DNA of 64,000 nt from an uncultured Bacilli bacterium. Its GTDB lineage: Bacteria > Bacillota_I > Bacilli_A > RF39 > UBA660. The stretch is from assembly GCA_934162665.1 (NCBI GenBank), contig CAKPJN010000007.1, positions 7,995 to 71,994 of the forward strand, in the 5' to 3' direction. The position numbers and the translations under genes are program-made. Below, in pieces: positions 8,329-16,896 of the stretch (position 1 is its first letter; each line of letters opens with the position of its first letter). The notes beneath the pieces were generated by a model. It saw only the letters and a list, made by a program, of their open reading frames with translations. It was not told the origin of the DNA and did no database searches.

Positions 8329-8930
8329 TTAATGAGATTTATTTTCCATTTTATAAGCTTTTTGAACTTCCTTAAAATATTTAAAATTTAAAAAAGTATA
8401 TCCAATTTTTGCATTTGGACAATGCTTATATATATAATTAACAAGATTCTCTACTGTTTCTGCATTTTTAGCATAAATACTAATTGTTATTTTTCCATTT
8501 TTTGTTACTAAAACAATTTCACGAGTAACTGTTATAAAGTGTTCATAAGTAAACTTTCTTTCATATATACAAATAATTTCTTCAAATGACGCAATATTTA
8601 GCAAATTCTTTTTATTCGCAATAGTATTATTAGAACATATAATAAAATCATCTTCATATATAATGTTATTAAAAACTTAATCAGCTTGCCTTAATAAATC
8701 AGGATTACGTCTCAAAATATAGATTTTTTTATACCAAAATTCATAACACCAAATATCATAATTAATAAAGAAACGATAGTTGTTACTGTTAAAAAAATCG
8801 CCATTCCAAATTCTTGCTCAAAAAAGCCATACAAAGCTAAAGGTACAGAACTAATAAACAATATAAATCCTAATACAAATATTAAAACCGCTCTTTTTCT
8901 AATTTGTTTAATTACTTTTTTACTTCCCAT
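8329..8930 (-). pseudogene. Broken membrane-protein gene (frameshift plus nonsense codon)
   Basis: Two short frames read as one damaged gene. 8712-8930 encodes 72 residues with two membrane helices, then shifts frame at a run of seven A (minus strand, about 8723-8729). One extra A would continue it as KKIYILRRNPDLLRQAD, then an in-frame TAA (about 8676-8678), then a further coding stretch containing IIYEDDFIICSNN that joins the 91-residue frame at 8329-8604. That frame has no convincing start of its own. The complete protein would have about 200 residues: two helices, then a beta-rich domain (EEIICIYER, TREIVLVTKNG). The family is not recognised. Confidence 0.7.
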
Positions 8931-8968
8931 GTAATAAACTCCAATCCCAAAAATTATAAATTAAAATA

Positions 8969-8989
8969 GATTGACAATTTTAATCAATC
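8969..8989 (-). terminator. Probable terminator after the BamE-like lipoprotein gene
   Basis: GATTGA and TCAATC form a 6-bp stem followed on the minus strand by TATTTTAATTT. It lies between the lipoprotein stop and the broken membrane-protein gene. Confidence 0.55.
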
Positions 8990-9009
8990 CATTTCATCAT
9001 TATATAAAT

Positions 9010-9630
9010 CTACTTATTAAAAACTAAATTTTGCCATTGAATATTAGATACTTCTCCATTTTCATTAAAAGTAAATTTATAGCTTCTATAAGTTTCTTCA
9101 GATTCATATCTATACACTTTTGCTATACTATCAGTAACCATAGAAGGTTCACCAAAAACTTCTTTTACTTTAGCTTCAGATGTACCAAGTTTAATTCCTC
9201 CATAAACTTCAAAATCAGAAGCCTTAGAATCATTCTTTGCAGTAACATAGCTTAAATCTATACCACCAATAACTGCTTCAGAAACCTTAATTGAAGAACC
9301 CTTTGTATTAAATGGTGTAACATCAAAGATATTTTTATTATCAGAATTAAGCATATGTCCTGCACCAATCATATACTTGTTAGCAGGTAATTCTTCATCT
9401 TTCTCACTTGCTCTTAAACTATAACCAACTTTTTCTAAAGCTGATATTTTATCTCCAGCATAGAATTTTTTACCATCAATAATAATAAAATAAGACTTAT
9501 TATTATCAATAAAGTTAACTTTTTCACTAGAACCTGTACCATTAGTACTCTCTTTAGAACCACATCCAGTCACTAAACTTAAAGTTAAAAAAGATACTGC
9601 TAAAATAGACATCAAAAATTTATTTTTCAT
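9010..9630 (-). CDS. Small lipoprotein with BamE-like C-terminus
   Basis: A 206-residue lipoprotein. The signal peptide ends in LVTGC, so Cys23 is the lipidation site, followed by a Ser/Thr/Gly-rich linker. The C-terminal half contains GGIKLGTSEAKVKEVFGEP and then YRSYKFTFNENGEVSNI, the helix-turn and two-strand pattern of the BamE/BLIP-like fold (KxGxxxxxVxxxxGxP), used for protein binding at the cell surface. The ATG follows AGGAGGAAT. It sits alone upstream of the broken gene. The partner is unknown. Confidence 0.75.
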   Translation of the reverse strand: MKNKFLMSILAVSFLTLSLVTGCGSKESTNGTGSSEKVNFIDNNKSYFIIIDGKKFYAGDKISALEKVGYSLRASEKDEELPANKYMIGAGHMLNSDNKNIFDVTPFNTKGSSIKVSEAVIGGIDLSYVTAKNDSKASDFEVYGGIKLGTSEAKVKEVFGEPSMVTDSIAKVYRYESEETYRSYKFTFNENGEVSNIQWQNLVFNK

Positions 9631-9716
9631 ATTATTCCTCCTATTTCAGATTACATCAGAAACTAAAGAAATTCAATAATTAATTATAGGTTAATAATAT
9701 GCGCAAATAATTTATA

Positions 9717-10604
9717 TTATATAGATTTTAATATTCTGATAAAGTGATTAGCTTCCCTTAAAACATGATCAGCTAATAATGGAATAATAATACTCTTAAT
9801 TTTACAATTTAAAATTCCTTCTTCACCAGCAACTTTAAATTTTTGAAAATCCATTGTTTCTTTCAAGCTAGCATTTGTTAAAAGACTCATATTATTACTA
9901 TAATTATTAATAATATTTTCATAACTCTTAGCATATTGATCAGCGGTCATAATCAATTCTTTTTCAGTAGGATCTAATAAACCTCGAATAAATTCTGCAT
10001 GTTCCTTCATAATAGTATTCCAGAATAATTCTTGTTCATATACATAGTTGGCACTAAATGTTTCTCCACTTTCCAGTTTATTTAATAAACTTAAATACAT
10101 TTTTGCCTCATTCATAATATGAGTAATCAGCAATGGATAATTTGCAGTATATAGCTTACAAGATAATACCTCATTTAAAATATTATTTTTAAATGTAATT
10201 AAATTTTTAACTATTGGAATTGTTTGTCTATTAATTAATCTAATATTATTTACTAACTGCTGATTCATATTTAAGTTACCACTTCTTAAACTCGCTTCTT
10301 TTCTAGTTAAATTAGTATCAATTCTAATTCCTGATAAATTACTAGTTTGATCCTCAGCAGTTAAAGTATTTTTAGTAACAATTTCATTTGATGATAAAAA
10401 TTCCCCACTAACATTCCCGTCAGCTAGGCTAATAACCTTATCTAAAATATTAGCAAAAGTTTTTTGAAAATTATTAGCTGTCACTCTCAATTCATTATCC
10501 TTAAGCATAAAAGCAGCTTCTAAAAAGAAACTATGTTCTTTCATAATACGATCAAAAAACAAATGAAACTTTAAAGAAAGCCTTACATATTCATTATAAT
10601 TCAT
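9717..10604 (-). CDS. DUF2935 protein (duplicated hemerythrin-like helical bundle)
   Basis: A 295-residue protein made of two similar halves, each with long helices. The first has MKEHSFFLEAAF, the second WNTIMKEHAEFIRGLLDPTE, and the end reads LLADHVLREANHFIRIL. The repeated K-E-H-x-x-F motif, with Glu and His in register, is typical of DUF2935 proteins, which adopt a ferritin/hemerythrin-like fold and may bind a di-iron centre. Members are frequent in spore-forming Bacillota. The ATG is preceded by AGGAGGAGA. It is the last chromosomal-type gene before the mobile island. Confidence 0.85.
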   Translation of the reverse strand: MNYNEYVRLSLKFHLFFDRIMKEHSFFLEAAFMLKDNELRVTANNFQKTFANILDKVISLADGNVSGEFLSSNEIVTKNTLTAEDQTSNLSGIRIDTNLTRKEASLRSGNLNMNQQLVNNIRLINRQTIPIVKNLITFKNNILNEVLSCKLYTANYPLLITHIMNEAKMYLSLLNKLESGETFSANYVYEQELFWNTIMKEHAEFIRGLLDPTEKELIMTADQYAKSYENIINNYSNNMSLLTNASLKETMDFQKFKVAGEEGILNCKIKSIIIPLLADHVLREANHFIRILKSI

Positions 10605-10722
10605 TATTCTCCTCCTATAATAAATATATATGTAAGGGGAAAAAATTTATTTATAATCAAATATAATTTTATAACATTATAGGTAAAACTTATATTTGAA
10701 ATTCTCATTTGTTTTTATCATA
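10605..10722. other. AT-rich gap upstream of the DUF2935 gene
   Basis: First part of the 620-bp gap between the DUF2935 gene and tetR. It holds the DUF2935 ribosome-binding site and very AT-rich sequence. I see no gene or clear hairpin here; the rest of the gap carries a gene remnant, structured element A and the tetR promoter, listed separately. Confidence 0.5.
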
Positions 10723-10853
10723 TTAATATTTATTTTTTCTTTTAAAATTTAAAATCTTATGCTTATATGACTCCTCTTGCATTTCATAATAATTATTATA
10801 AAACTATCTTGATATTCTTTTAATTCTTCTATATTTAAATCATTTGCCATCAT
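10723..10853 (-). pseudogene. Frameshifted small gene remnant below element A
   Basis: Minus-strand frames read MMANDLNIEELKEYQDSF and, after a one-base shift at a T4 run, continue as YNNYYEMQEESYKHKILNF and a basic end before a TAA at 10723-10725. The amino-acid composition on both sides of the shift looks like real protein. There is no ribosome-binding site; the terminator of element A ends only about 8 bases upstream. It could be the former gene downstream of a leader-terminator arrangement. Confidence 0.4.
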
Positions 10854-10860
10854 TTTAATG

Positions 10861-11024
10861 AAATAACAAAAGATATCAGAAAATTGAATCTGATATCTTC
10901 TATATTTTAATCCCAAATAAAAAGTTCGAGTTTGGTATCAATCTGGTGCCACAAAGGTTGTAGTACAACAACTTTTAAGACAATAATTATAGGTAGTAAT
11001 AAATTACTAACTGATATAAGTATA
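10861..11024 (-). ncRNA. Structured element A: candidate small RNA or leader with terminator
   Basis: Minus-strand order: -10 box TATACT (11019-11024, preceded by TGT, an extended -10), start expected at 11012, hairpin TAGTAAT/ATTACTA (10994-11009), TGTCT, an 8-bp bulged stem AAAGGTTGT/ACAACTTT on the plus strand (10953-10975), TGGCACCA (10944-10951), and an 11-bp perfect terminator stem (10870-10899) with a T-rich tail. Element B has the same parts in the same order, with TGGCACCA at the same distance (+62) from the predicted start and changes on both sides of the stems. No known RNA family is recognised. Confidence 0.55.
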
Positions 11025-11158
11025 ACACGATAACTATTTTAATGAAAGTCAATCTCAAAATATCGATTAAAAATTTGATATATGTTAAAATATATTTGAC
11101 AGACAAATAGTAATTTAGTGTTAAAATAAATATTTATAAATAAAAGTTGTAAGATATA

Positions 11159-11204
11159 TTTACAATTTTTATTTTTTATAATATAATTACAAGCGTTATA
11201 TAAC
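11159..11204 (+). promoter_or_regulatory. Promoter and probable operator of the tetR-ABC operon
   Basis: TTTACA (11159-11164) and TATAAT (11182-11187) are separated by 17 bases. Just after the -10 box lies the perfect 10-bp palindrome GTTATATAAC (11195-11204), where a transcript would start, inside a looser inverted repeat (TTACAAG ... CTTATGTAA). TetR-family genes usually repress themselves through such a site, so this is the likely operator. Confidence 0.65.
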
Positions 11205-11227
11205 TTATGTAATAAAGGAGTGATAAA

Positions 11228-11797
11228 ATGCCACCTAGAGTTAAAATAACAAAAGATGATGTAATAAATGCGACTTTAAATATTGTTAAAACAGAAGGAA
11301 TTACTAATATATCCGCAAGAAGAATTGCTAAAGGACTTAAAAGTTCAGTTCAGCCAATATTTACTCATTTTGAATCAATGGAAGAACTAACAAATGTCGC
11401 AACTATGAAAATTTATGAACAATATAAAAATTCTATGATAGAGGCTTCAAAAAAAGAAAAATTACCATATAAAGCAATGGGGATGGCATATATAAAATTT
11501 GCAAAATACTATCCTGAATATTTTAAAGTATTATTTATGCAAAAATCAGATAAAAGTGCGATGGATTTTATGCTATCTGATAATACTGGAAATAATGTTG
11601 TTGAAGTTGGAACAGAAATGTCAGGATTAAGTTTAGAAAAGCAGAAAGAATTTCATATAAAAGTATGGATGTTTACACACGGAATTGCAAGTTTAATGGC
11701 AACTAAAACTATAGAAATGAGTGATAGTGAAATAGAAGATTTACTTGGAAACACGGTTCGAGAAATGTTAATAGGATTTAAAAAGGAGGAAATGTAA
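11228..11797 (+). CDS. TetR/AcrR-family transcriptional regulator
   Basis: A 189-residue regulator. Residues 8-55 form the TetR helix-turn-helix (DVINATLNIVKTEGITNISA, then RRIAKGLKSSVQPIFTHFES); the rest is helical and carries a ligand domain of the WHG type (HIKVWMFTHGIASLM). The ATG follows AAAGGAG at normal spacing. The gene overlaps the ABC ATPase gene (TAATG), so regulator and exporter are co-transcribed, and the exporter is likely induced when a toxic ligand releases the repressor. Located inside the mobile island, the only plus-strand operon there. Confidence 0.92.
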   Translation: MPPRVKITKDDVINATLNIVKTEGITNISARRIAKGLKSSVQPIFTHFESMEELTNVATMKIYEQYKNSMIEASKKEKLPYKAMGMAYIKFAKYYPEYFKVLFMQKSDKSAMDFMLSDNTGNNVVEVGTEMSGLSLEKQKEFHIKVWMFTHGIASLMATKTIEMSDSEIEDLLGNTVREMLIGFKKEEM

Positions 11798-12738
11798 TGT
11801 CTAAAAATGTTATAGAAGTTAAAAATTTAACAAAAGAATATAAAGAATTAAAAGCAATAGATAATTTATCTTTTGAAGTTAAAGAGGGAGAAATTTTAGG
11901 ACTATTAGGTCCTAATGGAAGTGGAAAAACTACAACGATAAATTGTATTTTATCATTACTTAATTTTAAAAGTGGAAGTATTAAAATATTTGATAAAGAA
12001 ATGAATCCTAATGCTTATGATATAAAAGCAAATATTGGTGTAGTATTTCAAGAAGTTGCAGTATTTGAAGAATTAACAGTAATAGATAATATTGATTATT
12101 TTTGTGGTTTATATATAAATGATAAAAATACTAGAAAAAAATATGTTGAAGAAGCAATAGAATTAGTTGGGTTAGAAAGTTTTAAAAAATTTTATCCAAA
12201 ACAATTATCTGGAGGGCTTTTAAGAAGATTAAATATTGCTTCTGGTATAGCACACAAACCTAAATTAATATTTTTAGATGAGCCAACAGTTGCAGTAGAT
12301 CCTCAAAGTAGAAATAATATTTTAGATGGTATAAAAAAGTTAAGAGAAAGTGGTGCAACCATTATATATACAACACATTATATGGAAGAAGTAGAAATAC
12401 TATGTGATAGAATTATTATTTTAGATAAAGGTAAAATCCTAGTAAGTGGTACATCTGATGAATTAAAGAGCTTAGCAAATATAGAAGAAAAAATAACAGT
12501 AGAAATTATGGAATTAGATAAGAAATATATTGAAGAAATAAAAACTTTAAAGAATGTTGATGAAGTGATATATACTAATCAAACACTAATAGTTACATAT
12601 AAAAAAGGCAAAAATAATCTAACTGATTTTATAGATTATTTAAAAAAAGAGAGTATTAAATATAATAAAATTTATTCTGAAAGACCAACACTTAACGATG
12701 TATTTTTAGAATTAACTGGTAAGGAATTAAGAGATTAG
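11797..12738 (+). CDS. ABC transporter ATPase, drug/antimicrobial exporter type
   Basis: A 313-residue ATPase. Walker A is GPNGSGKTT (about residue 38), signature QLSGGLLRRLNIASG, Walker B LIFLDEPT and H-loop TTHYMEE. The signature has Leu for the usual Gln, common in DrrA/CcmA-like ATPases. The last 80 residues form the C-terminal extension seen in ABC-2 exporters. It pairs with the two permeases downstream, with its stop two bases from the next start. Energises export of a drug, peptide or lipid; the substrate cannot be read from sequence. Confidence 0.93.
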   Translation: MSKNVIEVKNLTKEYKELKAIDNLSFEVKEGEILGLLGPNGSGKTTTINCILSLLNFKSGSIKIFDKEMNPNAYDIKANIGVVFQEVAVFEELTVIDNIDYFCGLYINDKNTRKKYVEEAIELVGLESFKKFYPKQLSGGLLRRLNIASGIAHKPKLIFLDEPTVAVDPQSRNNILDGIKKLRESGATIIYTTHYMEEVEILCDRIIILDKGKILVSGTSDELKSLANIEEKITVEIMELDKKYIEEIKTLKNVDEVIYTNQTLIVTYKKGKNNLTDFIDYLKKESIKYNKIYSERPTLNDVFLELTGKELRD

Positions 12739-12739
12739 T

Positions 12740-13918
12740 ATGTTTTGGCATAATTTTAAATATTCCTTAAAAACTCTCTTTAAAAATAAAATGCTAATAT
12801 TTTGGACATTTGCCTTTCCAATAATATTAGGAACACTTTTTCAAATGGCTTTTTCAAATATAGAAAATAGTGAAAAATTTGAAGTGCTGGATGTAGCGAT
12901 AGTAGAAACTGATGAATTTAATAATAACGAAATATATAAAGAATCATTTAAGGCTTTAAGTGATGAAAATAGTGATAGCAGGTTATTTAATATAGAATAT
13001 GTAACAGAAGATAAAGCAAAATCATTATTAGAAAGTAAGGAAATAGTGGGATACGTTCTAATTACTGATAAAGCAAAAGTGATAATAAATTCTAGTGGTA
13101 CTGATGAAACTATTTTAAAATATGCAGTAGATGAAATTACAAATCAGGAAAAAATTATAAATAATTTAGTAGAAATAGAAACTGGAAATGTATTACAAGA
13201 AAATAAAGTAAGTATAAATTATGAAGAAATTTATAAAAGTGCAATTTCTAAAATAGAAAATACAACATCAAATATTGAAGATACATCTAAATCTAACTTA
13301 AGTTATACAATGATAGAATTTTATACTTTGATAGCAATGGCTTGTTTGTATGGTGGAATATTTGGTATGGTATCTATTAACAATTGTTTAGCAAATATGT
13401 CAAGCAAAGGAAAAAGAGTTGCTGTTAGTCCTACCAAAAAAGGAAAACTTATATTGAGTAGTGTTTTAGCAAGTTATATTACACAGATAGTAGGACTATT
13501 ACTATTATTTCTTTACACAATATTTGTTTTAAAAGTTGATTTTGGAAATAATTTATCAATGATTATATTACTTGCTTTAACTGGAAGTCTTGCAGGATTA
13601 TCACTTGGCATATTTGTATCTACATTTATAAAAGCAAATGATAATGCTAAAACAGGAATTTTAATTGCATTTACAATGCTTTGCTGTTTCTTATCAGGAA
13701 TGATGGGGATTACTATGAAATATGTAATTGATAAAAATATTCCTATTTTAAATAAGATAAATCCAGCAAATATGATTACAGATGGTTTTTATGCTTTATA
13801 TTATAATGATACACTAGATAGATATTATTTTAATGTATTTAGTTTACTTGTATTTTCAGGAATTCTTATCTTACTTTCTATAATAAGTTTAAGGAGGCAA
13901 AAATATGATAGTATTTAA
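12740..13918 (+). CDS. ABC-2 type permease, first subunit
   Basis: A 392-residue permease: one N-terminal helix (MLIFWTFAFPIILGTLFQMAF), an extracytoplasmic domain of about 150 residues, then five to six helices with the ABC-2 pattern (YTLIAMACLYGGIFGMVSI, INPANMITDGFYALYY). The start is one base after the ATPase stop, and the end overlaps the next permease by 14 bases. The two permeases likely form a heterodimer around the ATPase dimer. Similar layouts export antibiotics or bacteriocins. Confidence 0.9.
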   Translation: MFWHNFKYSLKTLFKNKMLIFWTFAFPIILGTLFQMAFSNIENSEKFEVLDVAIVETDEFNNNEIYKESFKALSDENSDSRLFNIEYVTEDKAKSLLESKEIVGYVLITDKAKVIINSSGTDETILKYAVDEITNQEKIINNLVEIETGNVLQENKVSINYEEIYKSAISKIENTTSNIEDTSKSNLSYTMIEFYTLIAMACLYGGIFGMVSINNCLANMSSKGKRVAVSPTKKGKLILSSVLASYITQIVGLLLLFLYTIFVLKVDFGNNLSMIILLALTGSLAGLSLGIFVSTFIKANDNAKTGILIAFTMLCCFLSGMMGITMKYVIDKNIPILNKINPANMITDGFYALYYNDTLDRYYFNVFSLLVFSGILILLSIISLRRQKYDSI

Positions 13919-15041
13919 AACATTTTTAAAAGTATTAAATAAGTGTAAAATGCCTGTTATAATGTTTACAATTATGCTTATCATATTCGGAGCATTTAGA
14001 ACAACAACTAATGAAGATACTGGAAACTTTATAGAAACTAAGCCTGATATTGCTATAGTAAATAATGATGAAAACACAGGAATCACAAAAGATTTTATAA
14101 ATTACTTAAATGAAAATGCCAATGTTAAAGAAGTAGATAACCTAGATGATGCTTTATTTTATAGAGATGTAAGTTATATTGTATATATTCCAGATAATTT
14201 TAGAGATGACTTCTTAAATGGTAAAAATCCTAAAATAGAAGTAAAAAGTACAGGAGATTATGAATCAAATTTAGCAGAAATGATAATTGATAGATATATT
14301 AAAGTAGCAAATATCTATGTAAGCGAAAATCTTTCAGAAGATGAAGTCATCAGAAATATAAATGATACTTTAAATGATAAAACAGAAGTAGAAATAACAT
14401 CAAAATTAGATGAAACAGGTATTTCAAAATTAGTCTTTTTCTATAATTTTGCTAATTATTCTCTTTTAGCAGGAGGAATATATGTTGCATGTTTGATTCT
14501 TTCTAGTTTTAAAGAAGAAAAAATTAGAAAAAGAACAATAATTAGTAGTATGAATGATAAGAAATTTAATAGGCAACTATTACTATCAAATAGTTCGTTT
14601 ATGATTTGTTTATGGGCATTTTACTCTTTACTAGGTATAGTTCTTTTGGGAGATATAATGTTTACAAAGCAAGGATTAATTTGTGTTATAAACTCATTTA
14701 TATTCAGTATGTGCTGTTTAACGATAGCATTTCTAATAGGAAATATAAGCAGTAATAAAAATGCTATAAATGGAATTATAAATGTAATTGCACTAGGTTC
14801 AAGTTTCTTATGTGGTGCATTTGTTCCAATGGAATGGTTACCAAAATCTATATTATCACTTGCTCATATTCTACCATCATATTACTATATTAAAACAAAT
14901 GAATTATTAAAAGAAATAGAAATATTTAATATAGATACTTTAAAACCTATTATTTTGAATATGATAGTTATAGTGATATTTAGTGTAATATTTGTTGTAA
15001 TTACAAATGTTATTTCAAACAAAAATAAAAAGATAGATTAG
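13905..15041 (+). CDS. ABC-2 type permease, second subunit
   Basis: A 378-residue permease of the same architecture as the preceding one: an N-terminal helix (MPVIMFTIMLIIFGAF), a large external domain beginning with PDIAIVNNDENTGIT (YhgE/Pip-like), and a C-terminal membrane block containing GSSFLCGAFVPMEWLPKSI. The ATG is preceded by AGGAGGCAAA inside the previous gene. It completes a three-gene exporter under TetR control, and a strong terminator follows. Confidence 0.9.
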   Translation: MIVFKTFLKVLNKCKMPVIMFTIMLIIFGAFRTTTNEDTGNFIETKPDIAIVNNDENTGITKDFINYLNENANVKEVDNLDDALFYRDVSYIVYIPDNFRDDFLNGKNPKIEVKSTGDYESNLAEMIIDRYIKVANIYVSENLSEDEVIRNINDTLNDKTEVEITSKLDETGISKLVFFYNFANYSLLAGGIYVACLILSSFKEEKIRKRTIISSMNDKKFNRQLLLSNSSFMICLWAFYSLLGIVLLGDIMFTKQGLICVINSFIFSMCCLTIAFLIGNISSNKNAINGIINVIALGSSFLCGAFVPMEWLPKSILSLAHILPSYYYIKTNELLKEIEIFNIDTLKPIILNMIVIVIFSVIFVVITNVISNKNKKID

Positions 15042-15101
15042 TAGTTTAAAAAGTTATAAGTTGTTGTTAGATAAATTACAATTAATCGAGCAGATTATAA
15101 A

Positions 15102-15140
15102 AGGAATATGAATCTATAAAACTCATATTCCTTTTTCTTT
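15102..15140 (+). terminator. Terminator of the tetR-ABC operon
   Basis: AGGAATATGA and TCATATTCCT pair perfectly (10 bp) with an 11-base loop, followed on the plus strand by CTTTTTCTTTT. It overlaps the 3' end of the convergent CopG-like gene. Confidence 0.9.
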
Positions 15141-15275
15141 TGAATCTAACATTTTGATGTAACCCATTTCTAATAACTGAACCATCATTTTAGTAGTTGA
15201 TATACCATAGAACTTTGCCATTAATTTTATTCTATCATATAGTTCTATTGGCAGATAAAAATTAAATCTATGCAT
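15123..15275 (-). CDS. Ribbon-helix-helix (CopG/Arc-like) small protein
   Basis: A 50-residue protein: MHRFNFYLPIELYDRIKLMA, then KFYGISTTKMMVQLLEMGYI. A short strand followed by two helices with the I-x-L-P-x-E-L-Y-D-R pattern is the ribbon-helix-helix fold of plasmid and element-borne DNA-binding proteins. AGGAGGTC lies about 8 bases before the ATG. It lies downstream of the serine recombinase remnant on the same strand and is probably an element regulator or partition-type protein. Its last codons are shared with the convergent terminator. Confidence 0.75.
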   Translation of the reverse strand: MHRFNFYLPIELYDRIKLMAKFYGISTTKMMVQLLEMGYIKMLDSKEKGI

Positions 15276-15302
15276 TATATTTGACCTCCTTTATTTATTT
15301 TA

Positions 15303-15524
15303 TTTAGGATGAAAATAACTAAAACTCTCGTGAAATATGAAACAGCAGGATAAGAAACTTGTGCATCATACCTTATCAATCCCTTATAAAATAAGGAATT
15401 AGGTATGTGCAAGTCTTATTTCGTACTTACGAAATTCATCCTACTTTGTAGGTTGATATAAAGGTTAATCCCTTTTTTATTTCTTATATTTAGGGACTTT
15501 ATTGTTTTAGATTTTCATCCTAAA
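15303..15524. repeat. Nested inverted repeats closing a 222-bp structured region
   Basis: Outer arms at 15303-15325 and 15504-15524 (core TTTAGGATGAAAAT and its complement, then CTAAAAC) are complementary over 21 positions apart from two extra bases in the left arm. Inside are an imperfect hairpin of about 58 bases (15357-15414; arms CATACCT and AGGTATG, closed by ACTTG and CAAGT), TTTCGTA/TACGAAA (15419-15434) and CCTAC/GTAGG. No coding frame is seen. It lies between the serine recombinase remnant and the CopG-like gene. Confidence 0.65.
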
Positions 15525-15554
15525 TGCTAATTTTTAGTGATTTTTGTAGGATGA

Positions 15555-16739
15555 TTATGTTTTTTGAGATTCTAATTCATTTTTGAATTTTTCTTTTAAG
15601 TCTTTAAAGATTTTACTATATGTTTCATTACTAATATTTGGAATATTACTTAAATCTAGTGTAATAACTCCTAATTTTAAATTTTGATTTTTAAACCCTT
15701 TATCTGGCTTTATAGAAATTAATCGTATTATTTTTTCTAGATTAATATTAGATGAATATTTTATATCTTTTAAATCATCATCAGTATCTATTTCATAGTA
15801 ATTAAATTTATATTCGTTTAATGTACTACATAACTTATCAAAATAATTTTTAACTTCTTCTTTACTTTTTACTTCATGGTTCATATTAAGATAACAACCA
15901 TATTCATCTTTAAATAATCTTAAGTTAAAAGGTACACTATAATTATTATGGTTATCTATTAAATCTTTCAAATAGGAACTTCTAAATTCTCCATTTATGA
16001 TATTGATTTTATTATTCGTTTTTAGAGTGGTTAAGTTATCAATATATTTAGCAATTATTCTTTGTTTTTCCTGTTTTTCTAAACCATCCCATTTATAAAA
16101 ATCTTTTAAGTAGTTGTCGGGTTTGGTAAACATTTCTATTTCTTGCTTATCTTCTAGTATTAGCAAATCATCTAAAGTAAAACTTAAAATTTCATATTGT
16201 TTTTGTTCTTTTTGTTTATTTAATAGTTCTTCTCTTTTAAAATCAATATGTTTTATTTCTTTATTAAAATCAATTTCACTATTATCTAATTCAGATTTTA
16301 TAAATTGTGTATAGTAATCATTTAATAGGTTATCTTGTCTTAATAATTCATTAAATAGTAAGATTAAACTTTCTTCTATATCTTTTTCAGTATAATATGC
16401 TTTACAACCTTTACATTTGTAATAATAGTATTTCTTGCCACTAGGTTTTGTACTAGCACATCCACCTAAGAAACAACCACATTTAGAACATTTAAGTTTA
16501 TTAATAAATAGATATGTTGCAGTTCTTTCATAGTGCCTAGCATTTTTTTTTGCTTGTATTTGGCAAGAATCCCATTTTTCTTTAGATACAATAGGCTCTA
16601 TAACATTTTCATAGTAAGTTGGATGCTTTGTTCTTTTGCCATGAATAAAATCGCCTTTATAAAGTTGATTTGCTAGTATTTTTTGTATTGTAGAATCATA
16701 CCAATTTGTTTTATCTAATAATTTTTCTTCGTTAATGAT
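15555..16739 (-). pseudogene. Large serine recombinase, N-terminal half missing
   Basis: About 395 codons remain open from the stop at 15555 to about 16739. They encode the Recombinase domain (TNWYDSTIQKILANQLYKGD, then HPTYYENVIEPIVS), a zinc ribbon with CSKCGCFLGGC and CKGCKAYY, a coiled coil and a long C-terminal domain. The N-terminal resolvase domain with the catalytic Ser is absent: the frame stops making sense at about 16739, exactly where an oppositely oriented tyrosine integrase fragment begins. Intact relatives of Tn4451/Tn5397 type have over 500 residues. It should be inactive. Confidence 0.85.
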
Positions 16740-16875
16740 GTCAGAAAATAAAGAATTATATCAAATAAGTAAAAAAATTGGCCATAGTGACTACTCTACA
16801 ACAGTTAATAAATATGGCCACTTATCAAATCAAATTAAAAGAGAAATTGCGGAAATTACAGATAAATATATTTAA
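16735..16875 (+). pseudogene. C-terminal fragment of a tyrosine integrase
   Basis: 46 codons on the plus strand read MMSENKELYQISKKIGHSDY, then STTVNKYGHLSNQIKREIA, ending in TAA at 16873-16875. This is the end of a phage/ICE integrase: the G-H-S motif supplies a catalytic His, and the Tyr of NKYGH is the nucleophile. The Arg box and all upstream domains are missing. Its left edge abuts the truncated serine recombinase, so both lost their 5' ends in one event. Confidence 0.8.
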
Positions 16876-16896
16876 AATGGGAGTAATTTAAAGAGT
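16876..16896. other. Start of the gap after the integrase fragment
   Basis: Beginning of a gap of about 550 bases without an intact gene (16876-17426). It holds structured element B and, beyond 17057, decayed minus-strand coding stretches; these are listed separately. No other signal is seen. Confidence 0.5.

Noticed and set aside
10930..10975. T-box riboswitch reading of elements A and B (TGGCACC resembles the T-box TGGNACC bulge)
   Set aside because: The flanking AGGG/CCGCG context of T-boxes is missing, no specifier stem I is visible, the antiterminator pairing is not consistent between the two copies, and no synthetase or amino-acid gene follows.
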